A DNA stretch of 64,000 bases from the NCBI RefSeq assembly GCF_002994745.2, contig NC_037088.1, positions 59,476,397-59,540,396 on the forward strand, in the 5' to 3' direction. The DNA comes from Rosa chinensis. Its lineage: Eukaryota; Streptophyta; Magnoliopsida; Rosales; Rosaceae. The notes under the pieces are model-generated. The model made no database searches. It saw only the letters and a list, made by a program, of their open reading frames with translations, and was not told the origin of the DNA. A program made the translations under genes and the position numbers. Below, in pieces: positions 12,558 through 24,000 of this stretch. Position 1 is the stretch's first letter. Every line of letters begins with the position of its first letter.

Positions 12558-13659
12558 TAGGGCTGGGTTCGGATCGGTTCGGTCAGAAAAAGATGGAAAC
12601 CGAGTCCGAAACCGATACTATCGATTCGGTCCGGATCGGTTTTTTTTGCATGTCAGAACCGATTAGAAACTGACCCAAACACTATCGGTTCAGTCTATCT
12701 GTTTTCCGGGCCAAGAAACCTGTTTTTCCAGATTCATTGATTCACAGATTGCAAACTACAAACTCAAGAAAAAGCACATCCTTGTAAACTGAAGCTATCC
12801 AAATTACAAACTACAAAGTACAAAGTGCAAACTGAAGCAAAAGCACATCCTTGATCCTTGCAAAATGAAGCTATCCAAAATTCCAAATAATAAAGTTAAC
12901 AAACTGTCCAAACTAAAGCAAAGCAGCAAGTGAGCAAAGTAGCAAACTGCCATTTAAAATTCCAAACTATCCAAATTGAAGCAAAGCAGCAACTAGTAAA
13001 CTGCCAAACTATGCAAGATTGCAAACTGAGCTAAACTATGCAAGATCGTAGATGGAGTTCCAGCAGAAGATGGAGTACCAGTACTTGCGGTTGCAGGGAC
13101 GACAACATTCTCAGCAACTTCGGTGTCAGGATCGGACTTGGAATTGGAGTTTGCTGGACTCGAATCGGAATTTGAATTGGGTTCGGAATGGGTTTGTTTT
13201 GTGTTTCCAGTGGAGGAATCCATGGGTGAATGGGTGATTGATCGAGACACAGAGCCCAGCCCTAATCGATGGGTGAAGAAGTGAAGAACAGAAGGAAAGT
13301 GGGATTAGGTCGAACTGAAGAGGACGACTTGGACTGGTATTTAGGACTTTAGGTGATTAGGTCGAACTGTCGAAGACTCGAAATGAAATTGGGATTATTG
13401 GGTGATTGCCTGCAAGTGAGTTTATGGTATGCTCTATAGGCTTATATGAGAACCAATTAACATTTGACACGTAGACATGTACAACTAACTGGTCCAATCG
13501 GGCCTGGAAATATGGAAACCTAGACTGACTCGAGGAACCTTGTAATCGATTCGGTTAGCTCGAACCGAGGAAATCTGCTTTCAAAACCGACCCGAATTGT
13601 CCGTTTCGGTCCGGATCGACCAGGTTTCTCGGTCTCTCGGGTGAAAACGCCCAGCCCTA
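12558..13659 (-). mobile_element. Non-autonomous hAT transposon retaining a transposase N-terminus
   Basis: Terminal inverted repeats TAGGGCTGGG and CCCAGCCCTA bound an 1102-bp element. The flanking 8-mers GTCTTCTT (12550-12557) and GTCTTATC (13660-13667) agree at 6 of 8 positions, the size expected of hAT. Subterminal GGTTCGG/TCCGGATCGG motifs repeat at both ends. On the minus strand, 13220 to about 13050 encodes a serine/asparagine-rich peptide starting MDSSTGNTKQTHSEPN. I recall this start from RICESLEEPER-like (zf-BED/hAT) transposases of rosids, but that is from memory. The frame then runs into CAAACTA-rich repeats, so the rest of the transposase is deleted. Confidence 0.65.
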
Positions 13660-13671
13660 GTCTTATCCTTA

Positions 13672-13961
13672 GAGCGTCTCCAACAGTAAAAGCTATTTTT
13701 TTAGCTAAATCATCTAAAAGTTAAATTTAGGTAGTAAATTTATAGCTTTTCCTCCAGCAGTGTTAGCTAAACTAAAAAAATTAAACGTGGAGTGTTTCGC
13801 TTTTTGTTATTTTCTCTCTCCTCATTAGCTAAATTTAGCTAGAGATTTTAGCAAAAGCCAAATTTGACTTTCATATAGCTATTCTGCTGGAGTGCTAAAC
13901 TATTTCTAATTAGCCAAATTTATAACTTTTTGTTGAAATAGCTAGTCTGTTGGAGATGCCC
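13672..13961. mobile_element. Tourist-like MITE (PIF/Harbinger type)
   Basis: Ends GAGCGTCTCCAACAG and CTGTTGGAGATGCCC are inverted repeats, flanked on both sides by TTA (13669-13671 and 13962-13964), the target triplet of PIF/Harbinger elements. The 290-bp interior is AT-rich with TTAGCTAAATTTAGCT motifs. It lies only 12 bp from the end of the hAT element. The neighbouring 13965-14131, ending in TTATTCAAAAAATT, may be a 3' fragment of another retroposon. Confidence 0.75.
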
Positions 13962-14273
13962 TTAGGTGATAGCGGAAGGGTATGTAATGGCCACTCTGGC
14001 TTGAGGCTAACACAAATTTCAAATCATTTGTTAATACTCCTAGAACTTTTCTGGATCTATTACAATACGATTGTAATAGACTCTTTGAGTCTTTCTATTA
14101 TATGAAGATAGTTCCCTTATTCAAAAAATTATGAACAAAAAAAAATGTTTTGATCTATATTCATGTGATGAATTGAGATTAATGTTGTGGTGTAACTTGG
14201 AATATGAAAAATCAAAGATTCTTTGAAAAAAACAAGAATTAGTTAAAACTCAAAAACATACTATGTATCAAGG

Positions 14274-14678
14274 GATTCAAATTTGTTCACCACCAATACT
14301 TTGGTGGTGATACCACCACTCAATACAAAATTGCCGCGTGTTATAAAACATAATTATGGTTTTCATGATATTTTATTAAAAAATTATATTTTAAGTATTC
14401 AATTAATTCTATATGACGTGTCAAGTTTTAATAGGGTAGTGATATCACCACAAAATAAAAGTAGTGGACAAATTTGAATCATGAATCAAGCCACCAATAC
14501 TTTGGTGGTGATACCACCACTCAATACAAAATTACATAAATATAGTTTTCATGATATTTTATTAAAAAATTATATTTTAAGTATTCAATTAATTTTATAT
14601 GACGTGTCAAGTTTTAATAGGATAGTGATATCACCACAAAATAAAAGTAGCGAAAAAATTTGAATCATGAATCAAGCC
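14274..14678. mobile_element. Two adjacent copies of a 200-bp MITE
   Basis: Copy 1 (14274-14480) has imperfect inverted ends of about 40 bp: GATTCAAATTTGTTCACC on the left, and GTGGACAAATTTGAATC on the right. Copy 2 (about 14491-14666) follows head to tail with a period of 201 bp and lacks the outermost left end. Both contain CTTTGGTGGTGATACCACC and GTGATATCACCAC. The similar frames at 14283-14477 and 14481-14663 are by-products of the repeat, not genes. The array ends 280 bp before the WIYLD gene and lies in its promoter region. Confidence 0.65.
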
Positions 14679-14954
14679 CATCAACTGATCAACCACACCC
14701 TCTTAATTTATAATTCATGTACCTTGAGAGTTGAAACCAGCAATCAGAAATTGGAATTTAATTTTCGCAAGACTATTAACTATACAAATGTTTTTTTTGC
14801 TCCGATTAACAAGAACAAAGAGTACGGTCACCATCTCATTGGCGCATTCTGAAACGACTCAAAACCTCAAGAAAAAGTAAAGCCTTTTTGCTTATTCATT
14901 TCTGGTTCTCTCTGTTCTTCAGGTTTCAGAGTGACTCTGAGCTTGAGCTTCACA

Positions 14955-17738
14955 ATGGCTCCAAGAAGAGGTCGAGGTGGACCACCCAAGGTATTGCCTT
15001 TTGTCTCTTGTCAAATTTTTCTCAGTTGTTCCTGCATTTTCCGAGTCTTTTGTTTAATGCTTCTTCTTTGTTTGAAGACTTCTCGTATGGCTGCCGCCGT
15101 TGAGGCCATGGCGGACATGGGTTTCGAGCCCAAACTGGTCCGTCAGAAGGTGAACCGGTTACTAAAAGTGGGTGCTTTTTATTTTTTGTGTTTGAGAATT
15201 GATCCCCTCTCATTTTGTTTTGTGAAAGCAAATTGCTTTGGGGTTTGGTTTGACATGTGAGAAGGGTTTTGGTTTCAGAAAGACCTTTATGGAGAAGAGG
15301 GCTGGCGTTTTATTGAAGAAGGTTCTTACAGTGTTCTACTTGAAGCCCTTCTGGAGGAGCAAACAGATGGTGATGAAAATGGGGTAATGTCGTTTAATGC
15401 TTGTCTGAAGTGAATAACTAAAAAGATGGGATCTTTGTTGTTTGGCATCTCTAAAAAATTTGATGGATTTGACTTGATGTGTTTCTGTGTTGTGGGTTTG
15501 CCTTTCCCTGTGTTGTTTAGTGGTTTCTCATTGATGTAAAAAAGAAGGCCCATTTGTCTGTGCTTACTTTAGTGTTCTCATTAAAAAGTACCAATTTTTT
15601 CATCTCAAGCAAGATTCTTGAGGGATTGTAGCTGTTAGATTCTTGTGAATTGAAATTTTGACGAGGATCTTGCATGGTTGAGTGCCTCCATTGTACTTTT
15701 ACTAGCTTGTGTGGCTTCTATGAGTGGATATATAAAGCCATCAAAGCAAATAGTTCCATGATTGTTTGGATCTCTTTTGTTTACCCTATTGATGTTTTAG
15801 AGTACAAAGCTGCAGCTTCTTTTGTTCGGTAGGAAAACACGGCATTTTGTCCACTGTAAATAGATTGATATGTTATAAAATCAAAGGAAACATCAGGACT
15901 AGATGTTAAAACTGCATTCAGTATATTGCTCTGCCCTTAATTACCTATTGCAAAAGCTATGAACATATACTCAAGACTCTTTTTCATCTGTACCATGGTT
16001 GTGTGTATACTCTGTGTTTCTTTGTATTGTCTTTGCAGTTTACACTATTGGTAATTGATTTCAGAAGAATTTTCCAAATGTTTCTTTCCTGCAGTATTGC
16101 ATACTCGTGTTGCATATTCTGTTGTATACATGTGTTGCAGATTCTGTTGCATTTTCCACATTTAGCTTACTTTATATCTTATTTTTGGTCTACAAGAATG
16201 CTTCTCCGGAAAAATCAAAAGGTGGAAAAGATGCTGAAACTGCAGGAGCTGGACCCTCCTCGAGCAAGGTCATTCTACCTTTGATGTGAATGATATATCA
16301 CCATGGATATCATTGCCTACAGTTAGCTTAATTTAACTTTTCACTTTCCCAGAATGCTTCTCCGAAAAAATCAACCTGTGGAAATGACGCTGAAACTTCA
16401 GTAGCTGGACTATTAAGCAAGGTTACTATTATACCTTTAATGTTATGTAATAGATTACCCATTGATAGCATTACATACGTTTAGCGTACTTATTTTACTT
16501 CATTTTCACTTTTCAAGTATGTATCTTTACAAACTGATGCAAGAGGTGTAAATGATACTGAAACTTCAGGAGCTGGACTATCCATAATCAAGGTAATTAT
16601 ACCTTTAGTGTTACCATGACAGCATTACATATGTTTACCTTACTTTACTTTATTTTTCACTTTTCAAGTATGTGTCTCCACAAACTGATGCAAGAGGTGT
16701 AAATGATGCTGAATCATCAGGAGCTGGACCTTCCTCAAGCAAGGTTATTTTACCTTCAATGCAAACAGTATGTTACCATTTATAACATTGCTGGCATTTA
16801 TCTTACTTTGTTATTTTTTATTTTCCTAGGTTGCTTCTGTAGAAAATGATCCAAGTGGTGGAAGTGAGGTTGAAACATCAGGACCTATACCCTCCTCCTC
16901 AACCAAGGTTTTTCTTCCATGCTCAAACATTGAGACTGTGAGCAGAACATTACAGAGCAAGGATGATCTGGATTCCTCATCACATAACGAACCTTTGACC
17001 ACTGCATCGCCCACTCAATTGCCTGGTAAAATTTTCTAAATATTTCTAGAACTTTATATATGTTTCTAACTGTAGTATCAGAGCTATTCCTGAACTTCTT
17101 ACTTTTTTATTTCAGCATAACTAGATCTAGTATTATTCCCCTCTTGAAGTCCATTAGTATAGCGGTCCATCTTGCTATGAGCATAGATAGTGGCAGAGGC
17201 TACAAAGATGATGCTAGTTTTATCCCATTCCAATAGATTCTCTGCATAGTTGAACCTATACATTCCCAGAGAGAAACGATTTGCTAAGCCTGTTAACTGT
17301 GTCGCATTCTAGTCATAGCAAAATTTTCTGCTTTCCAATAATGCAAAGAAGAATTTGAAGTCTCCCTAGTATTCACCTGTTTTGCAATTGCTAGTTCAGA
17401 CATTTTTTAAATAATTTCAATGCTCCTATAATTTCAGTTCCATTAGATTATGAATGTTCACTTATTTTGTAGATGCTGATAACTTTCTCCTACCTACTGA
17501 AGGAGAAATACAAGGCCAGCAAGGTACTCCTGTTACCCACTCTGTACAAGAAGTTGATACTCTTCCAGCCAGGAGGCGTAGACCATACCATGGTTGGGTT
17601 GGTTGTGATGATGATGATTTTGTGGAACAAACAGAGGCTCCATTGCCAGAAGTGTTGCGGAAAATGTTCATTCTGACTGTTGATTCTGGTAAGAGAAAGC
17701 GCAAGAGAAGGTGGGATGTGAAGCCTGAGAATATGTGA
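14955..17738 (+). CDS. WIYLD-domain protein with tandemly repeated exons
   Basis: Exons: 14955-14990, 15078-15167, 15279-15383, 16197-16268, 16353-16421, 16518-16592, 16669-16743, 16830-17025 and 17473-17738, giving 327 residues. The N-terminus (MAPRRGRGG) is basic. Residues about 13-70 (AAVEAMADMGFEPKLVRQKV, then RLLKKDLYGEEGW and FIEEGSYSVLLEALLEE) match the WIYLD domain. That domain is found at the N-terminus of SUVR-type histone methyltransferases, where it is linked to ubiquitin binding. No SET domain follows, so this is a stand-alone WIYLD protein, a class known in plants but of unclear role. Exons 4-8 encode repeats of the type SPxxSxxGxDAETSGAGPSSSK. The C-terminus has RRRRPYHGW and a basic tail (KRKRKRRWD), a likely nuclear signal. 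A chromatin role is inferred from the domain only. Confidence 0.8.
16197..16905 (+). repeat. Exon-intron tandem array inside the WIYLD gene
   Basis: Five consecutive exon starts are spaced 156, 165, 151 and 161 bp apart (16197, 16353, 16518, 16669, 16830). Each unit has a 69-75 bp phase-0 exon and a similar intron with ACCTTxxxTG near the donor, GxATTxC in the middle and TTACTTT...CACTTTTCAAG before the acceptor. Exons 6 and 7 are closest (both YVSxQTDARGVNDxExSGAG). Because the exons are in phase 0, gain, loss or skipping of a unit keeps the frame. Confidence 0.8.
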
Positions 17739-18088
17739 AGCTCAATCATTTTCTTTTTCACCCTATCAAGCTTTTAACCGTTCTATAGGAATGTAATCTT
17801 TGTATGTAAAACCTCAGATTTGGTGACACAGAAACTAGGTCAATTAGATATTCAGATCTTCTTTTGGTGGCAGATATAGATGCACAATTGATGTTTGCTT
17901 CTGCGAACTGGTGCAAAACTTTAGAGAAGAGAATTGATAACCAAAATTATAAGCTTTTGGATCATGTAGAATGTGGTTTAAGTTTGTGGGTGGTTTGGAA
18001 ATTTCCTTATCGTTTCAACTTTGTTGTTCTTCCAGAATTTTTATGTGGAAACACCATTGGTGAGGATTTTTTATCAGTAAAATTATTA

Positions 18089-19556
18089 TTTATACTATTA
18101 TTAAGAGAAGAGGTTTTCTTAGTCAAAATTGAAAATTTTGTTTTTAATCAAGAAGAAACTTCATTAATAATGAACTGGATACAATGAGTTTTGGCATCAT
18201 CTCATACACAGAAATGGCCATTGGATTTCATACTGAAACTCCAAAATGACAAACTATCGGAGCCAACAAGGCCCCGACTCAACTACAGACTTAACTTGCA
18301 CTACAACAAAAGGCAAAGACAAATCAGTATGACAGACAAAAGCAGTGAATCCTTGACATCTCACCTCTCGTCCAGCCAGTAAGAACTCTAAACTAGACAA
18401 CTTACTTGTGTCGACACTAAACACACCCACCAGAGTCCTTCTGATCAACGTTTGATTGATCAAGCCAACACTCATTGTGACCTAAACCCGACCAAAAAGG
18501 TTGCCAGACAATCAGACCTGGGACTAAAAAACTCAACACCATCACCACCCTCTTGTCAACACCATCCATCCACCACTGCTCCAAATCGCCATCGCTTTCA
18601 ACCCGATCACAGACAGGAAGGACCCACTAGAAGGCCAAGGATGATTGTCTATAGCCAGACCATTTCGCCACCATTGTTGACCCAACTCCAGAACAGGAAC
18701 GACCTCTTGACCGGCGAAGAGAAGATTGTCTATATCAAAAATTGCAGTGCGACCCAACAGCTAAAACTAAAAAACCTACAAAAAATTTATTGATGAAAAC
18801 CAAATAAAGAAACCAAACACCAAAAACTCTCAGCAGGCCGCTACACCCACCACCACCACATGAATCGGAGCCTCGCCTACATCAGGCCATCGTCTGTCGC
18901 AGACACCACTGCACCTCCACCGGCGTACCACCACACCCGACATAAGCGAGGAGGAGGTTCTGTCTGTCTGGACACGTACGACCGTCGTTGACTCGACCAC
19001 TGCTCGCCATGCCGGTTAATGCCAGCGTCGAACCTGCCCGCCTACCCGTGCTCCTCAATTGCAAAGCCACCTCAGTGAGAAAGAGAACCGCTTCATCTGT
19101 CGCAATCATCAACGATCCCTCAGATGCATCCATTGAAGCCGACTTCTAGGAAGCCAACCAGCCCAGAAAGAAAATCTACCCGTCCGGCCACACTCGCCTC
19201 ACACCGACGTGGCCAGAGGCCAGTGTCGGCGTAGGGGAGCCGCCGGACGAGAATAGGTTAGGTGTTTCTTTTGTGCCCTCTCCTACCGTCAAAATTGAAA
19301 TCTTTGACAGATTTAATCCTAAAAGATTAAAAAACTTTGAGAATAAATTAAATCACATGGGTAATTATGACAATTATAAAGTTGATTTTTATTAAAAAAA
19401 TAAAAAAGAAATTATCTCATAATCCCCACTTTTTTCTCTCACTATTTTCTTTATGCAATGACCACCATTGAATCTATTTCTTCTGCAATAACTACCCTTT
19501 TTTTTTTAACAACAAAAATTTTTCATACACATATAGAGCATGTGATTGCAAACTAG
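18089..19556 (+). mobile_element. Helitron-like element, interrupted by a retroposon
   Basis: The left end TTTATACTATTATTAAG and the right end, a hairpin (CACATATAGAGCATGTG) followed after a few bases by CTAG then T, match a second element at 20506-20783. They fit non-autonomous plant Helitrons (TC...CTRR, inserted between A and T, no target duplication). Without the inserted retroposon (18135-19287 plus one duplicated target copy) it would be about 300 bp. It encodes nothing. Its left end may overlap the 3' downstream region of the WIYLD gene. Confidence 0.65.
18135..19287 (-). mobile_element. Retroposon with 13-bp target-site duplication
   Basis: A minus-oriented, GC-rich insert has perfect flanking copies of GTCAAAATTGAAA at 18122-18134 and 19288-19300. 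Its 3' tail (left end) reads ATCAAGAAGAAACTTCAT then TAATAATGAAC, the inverse of the tail of the element at 9600-10719. The 5' part (18840-19260) is CCGGCG-rich. Frames at 18452-18793, 18542-18757 and 18882-19133 show no recognised domain. It is inserted in the Helitron-like element and so post-dates it. Confidence 0.75.
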
Positions 19557-19843
19557 TTACAATATGTGGGAACACCTTACCTGTCCTTTTTGTCTGCAAA
19601 AGTACTACTACAATTTAATTTTGATTTTATGTACGAAAACTTTTACCGATCACCTTCCGGTCGGGACATAGGTTTATAGGATCACATTAGGCAATGAATT
19701 TTCATCAAAAACATAATTATTACAAATCTTTTTATTTTTTTATTTTTTGTTTTTTTTGTGGAAACACCTTTTTATTTCATTTGGATTGTAGAATGAAAAA
19801 TTATTCATTTGTATTTCTCATAGGAAGATAAGTTAAGATTTTC
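19557..19843. other. AT-rich spacer
   Basis: No gene or repeat recognised; it contains a T-rich tract at about 19731-19760. Confidence 0.4.
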
Positions 19844-20210
19844 GGAAGAATATCACATATAGTCACTCAACTTTTATCTATTCGACACTTTGGTCACTCA
19901 GCCTTTAAATATATCACTTTGGTCACTCAACTTTAACTTTGTTATTCACTTTAGTACTTCGTTAATTTTTTTCATTAAAAGAAAATTATTTGCTATAATA
20001 TTAATGATATTTTCGTCCACCCAATTGTGAAAAATTGAGTAATATGTATTAGAATGATTGGGAGAAGTGATCAAAGTGATATAAAATGCCCATTGGGTGA
20101 CTAAAGTGATTGACAATGTAATAGTTGAGTGACTAAAGTGACATATTTAAAACTCGAGCGACCAAAGTGTCGAATGAGTTATAGTTGAGTGACCATATGT
20201 GAAATTCTCC
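19844..20210. mobile_element. MULE-like foldback MITE
   Basis: The long imperfect inverted ends share TCACATATRGTCACTCAAC and begin GGAAGAAT (left) and GGAGAATT (right, as the inverse strand). They are flanked by TTAAGATTTTC at 19833-19843 and 20211-20221. A duplication of this size fits the 9-11 bp of Mutator-like elements. The inner repeats of TTTGGTCACTC and its inverse extend the fold. It encodes nothing. Confidence 0.75.
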
Positions 20211-20505
20211 TTAAGATTTTCATAAACTTTCTATTCCTATATCTGATGTGTAATTAATGCAATGAAAGGGTAAGGAGAAATGAATCATTTAGGGGTATGT
20301 GGGGGGATTCACTTTCTCCAACTTTTTCTTTTACAATCCCTCTGAGCTAATCCAGATGGAATACTGTGAACACAAAAAAAGGGAGACAGTTATGCCAGAC
20401 ATCAGAATCCCTATTCTAAGATAAAAAGAGGCTAACTTATCAAGTAGAAAATTAGCATGTTCAAACCTGATAAAATCAAAAGAGGTTGCGAGCCATTTGT
20501 ACAAA

Positions 20506-20783
20506 TCTATACTATTATTAAGAGAAGAGGTTTTGTTAGCCAAAATTAAAAGTTTTGACAGAAATAACCTTAAGAGATTAAAATACTTTGAGAATTAATT
20601 AAATCACAAGAGCTATTACGACAATTACAAATTATATTTTTATTAATAAAAATAAACAAAATAAATCTCACAACCCACTTTTCTCTCCCACTGACTTCTC
20701 CCTGCAATAACCAATCTTCTTTTTTTATTTTCTGAAAAAAAAAAATTACTTGCACATGCAGAGCATGTGTGGAGGAAGGCTAG
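20506..20783 (+). mobile_element. Short non-autonomous Helitron-like element
   Basis: It starts A|TCTATACTATTATTAAG and ends with the hairpin GCACATGCAGAGCATGTG, a short spacer and CTAG|T. Over most of its 278 bp it aligns with the split element at 18089-19556 (shared AAGAGAAGAGGTTTT, GACAATTA and CTCTCxCACT). No target duplication is present, as expected for Helitrons. Confidence 0.7.
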
Positions 20784-21012
20784 TAATTATAAATGATTCT
20801 GATTCCTATAATATTCCCAGGTTCAAATATCAATATCAATTAAAAAAAAGACAAAAAATAGAAAAAGATATGATTACGCGCCTATTTAACCCAAGGAACC
20901 GCAGAACAGATATTTCCTGTGTAAGTTTTCTCTAAGGATAAGACACTCTCTGAAGCTTCAAACTTTCCAAACCTTCCGAAACCCATTAAACCCTCCTTAA
21001 ATCCCAGCTTCA

Positions 21013-21039
21013 ATGGCAATTGGGTCTCATCAAGATTAG
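21013..21039 (+). promoter_or_regulatory. Upstream mini-ORF before EGY2
   Basis: An ATG 53 bases before the EGY2 start opens an 8-codon frame (MAIGSHQD) with its own stop. If transcription starts upstream of it, it would lie in the EGY2 leader and could lower translation of the main frame. The transcript start is not visible from the sequence. Confidence 0.4.
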
Positions 21040-21065
21040 ACCTTTTCGCTTCCCATCAATCCATT

Positions 21066-24000
21066 ATGAACTTATCCGCAAATTTTCGCGGGAATTTCGT
21101 CCCCATTTCCCAGTGTAGCTCCTGCTGCGATCTTCGGTTTCAACCATATTTAGCTTCTTCTGCATCCTCTGGTTCTTGGCCAAAACGGTGTCGTACAAGC
21201 AGTGTAAAGCTCCACCACATTCCCAGGTAAGCCTTAACTTTTCTAATATTTATTACCCAAGTTTTCATTTTTTGCTATTATTACAATGATTGTTGTGTTT
21301 TTGGTTATAGAGGTGAGTTTAGAGTTTTGAGGAAGCGAGAAGTGGGTTGTAGAGTTAATGAGACGGAGAAGGAATCAGATAACAATAATGATGAGGTGAA
21401 AATTTCAAGTTGGGTTTTGTAGGGAAGCAATTTTTACTGTGAAAGTTTCCAACTTTGATTGGCGGTTTTATGATTTATGTTGGTGTTTGTAGGAGAAAGA
21501 AGGTCATGAACATGAAGGTGGAGATTCTAGTGAGGCCCAACTAGATTCTCAGCCTATTGTTGCTAACCAAATAAACAATGAGGCTGAAAATAAGCCTCAA
21601 GATGGTGTCCAGGTACCGCCTGTTAATTGAAGATTTTATCTTTCATATTACATGTTGGAGTTTCTCGATTGTGTTTATCCAAGAAATTAGACAAATTCAT
21701 TGATCGGTTTTTTGCATGTAGAATTGGTAAGTGAGTAGCTTAATGTTTCACAGTCAATGGTTATACATGAAAATGCTGACCGTAGGCCTAGGAAGTTAGT
21801 CACTGGACTTCCATATGCGTTGTTTATTAGACATGAGTTTAAGAGTGGTTCAGCATGAAATCCCCCATCACAAACCTTCATTTATAGGCGAGTTGTATAG
21901 TAGCTATCAGTCCCTTAAAGGAGAGCTTATCTGCCTGAAAGTTGGTCTTTCTTTCCTCCAACTTTTGTTTATCATAGAAGTGAGAATACACAATGCATTT
22001 ATTTTGATCAGCAGCGTATTGAAAATGAACTCTGTTGACTGTTATTGTGCTAAGGTTGTCTTTGAAACAGGATGTTGATAACGTAGAAGTTGCTAGTGGA
22101 TCACCTCTGCCAGGTGTGAAGGTGATTACGAAGTTCTTTTACTGTTCCTTCACTACAAGATGCATCCTCTTTTCATGTCATCTTTTAACATCTTTATCTT
22201 AATAATTCCGTGAACAGCCACAGCAAGGTGAATCAATCCGGATTCCAAAAGAAACTCTTGAAATTTTCAAGAACCAAGTTTTTGGCTTTGATACTTTTTT
22301 CGTAACAAGCCAGGATCCATATGAGGTGAGCTGACTGGTTACAGTTTCTTTACCTGGTAATGAAGTTCTTTCTAAACTTCAAAGAGAGATTTGGAGATTT
22401 TACACGCTTATTGTGGACTTTAACTTCTCCTTCAGAAAGGATTTGAGAAAATGCCAATCATAGGATTGGTATTTATATATGCTTTGTAGCCTCTGTGGGT
22501 TAACATCTGATTATTGTGTAACTTCCTCAAGGCTGGAGTATTATTTAAAGGAAATCTGCGAGGGAAGGCTGCTAAAAGTTACGAAAAGATATCAAAGAGA
22601 ATGAAGGTATCTCTCTCTGATACTTCCTTCATTTTCACTGCTCAAAATGTTTGATTGATTCTCTGTTAACATCTGCAGACTGTTTGCAGGATAAGTTTGG
22701 GGATGAGTACAAGCTTTTCCTTCTAGTCAATCCTGAGGATGATCAACCTGTGGCGGTAGTAGTTCCACGGATGACATTGCAGCCAGAGACAACTGGTGAT
22801 TATCTAGCTCCTGCTTTTTTACAGGAATTCTCATAGAAATTGTTGGAGCTAATTAGTGTCTGGAACTTATGGTTCGTTAATGATTGATGGTTTGTTGTCA
22901 ATTGTTGCAGCTGTCCCAGAGTGGGTCGCAGCTGGTGCTTTTGGACTGGTCACATTGTCTACCTTACTTCTTCGGAATGTTCCTGAATTGCAGGCCAATT
23001 TATTGTATGCAATTTCTTTCGTTGTACATCATTATATATGCTTTTGAACATAGCGCACACTCATGATGATCTGAATATGTTAGGATATTTTCCCTTTTGC
23101 TGATTTTTTTTGAAGCAGATATCTGCATAATGTTTTTTCTCAATATATCTCTGTTTATGTGTGCGCGTACATGCGTGTAATTACCTTGAGCCAAATGTCT
23201 TGTTGAAGGAAAAAGAATAAGAATTCAGATCCACTTTACCTTTGTGTGCTCTCTTCCTCAAGCTGGATACTCCAGTTTCTTATTTTTATCATTTGTTTAT
23301 TATTTTTTTCATTCTTGTTAAAGCTGAAGTTTTGAACTATAGGTTGTGGATTTTATGTCCGGTGAAATTTTGAAGACTACCTAGGAAACATTGACTGGTT
23401 TTCTGTCATTTGATTGATGATAGTTTTCTGTAATGTCCCAGTTCGGCCTTTGATAATGTTGAGCTGTTAAACAAAGGCTTACCTGGAGCCCTTGTAACTG
23501 CACTTGTTTTGGGGGTGCATGAGCTTGGCCACATTTTAGCTGCAAACAGCACTGGAATCAAGCTTGGAGTGCCATACTTTGTCCCCAGTTGGCAGGTAAT
23601 TTTCATAAGCAGAACACTCTTCCGACCCCCTTTAAAGGGATAAATCTCTGTTTTCATCTACTAAATAAATCTGTGTAGTGTGCATGCGAAGCAGTGCCTA
23701 TATTGTTAATATAGTTAAATTTAATCTTTTTAGTAAGTTAAGATGTTGTATCTATACGGGACTCTTAATGAAAAACAACTCCTACTGGCTGCTACATTAA
23801 GGGCAATAATCATAAAAACTGTCATCTGTGATCATCTACTTGTCACAAGTTCAAACCGATGCTAAGGAGTAATATACAAAGGATAGTCTAACTACACAAT
23901 GCCTGCTCATCATGACTTCATGAGTCTGTATTGTGCTTGTAGGTGCATAAAATACTAGTCTATTTTAATTTTCTTTTATTCCAAACTGATATAAATTCTA

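Noticed and set aside
17864..18382. Frames downstream of the WIYLD gene
   Set aside because: They fall in the 3' region and in Helitron/retroposon sequence, with no domain or splice context.
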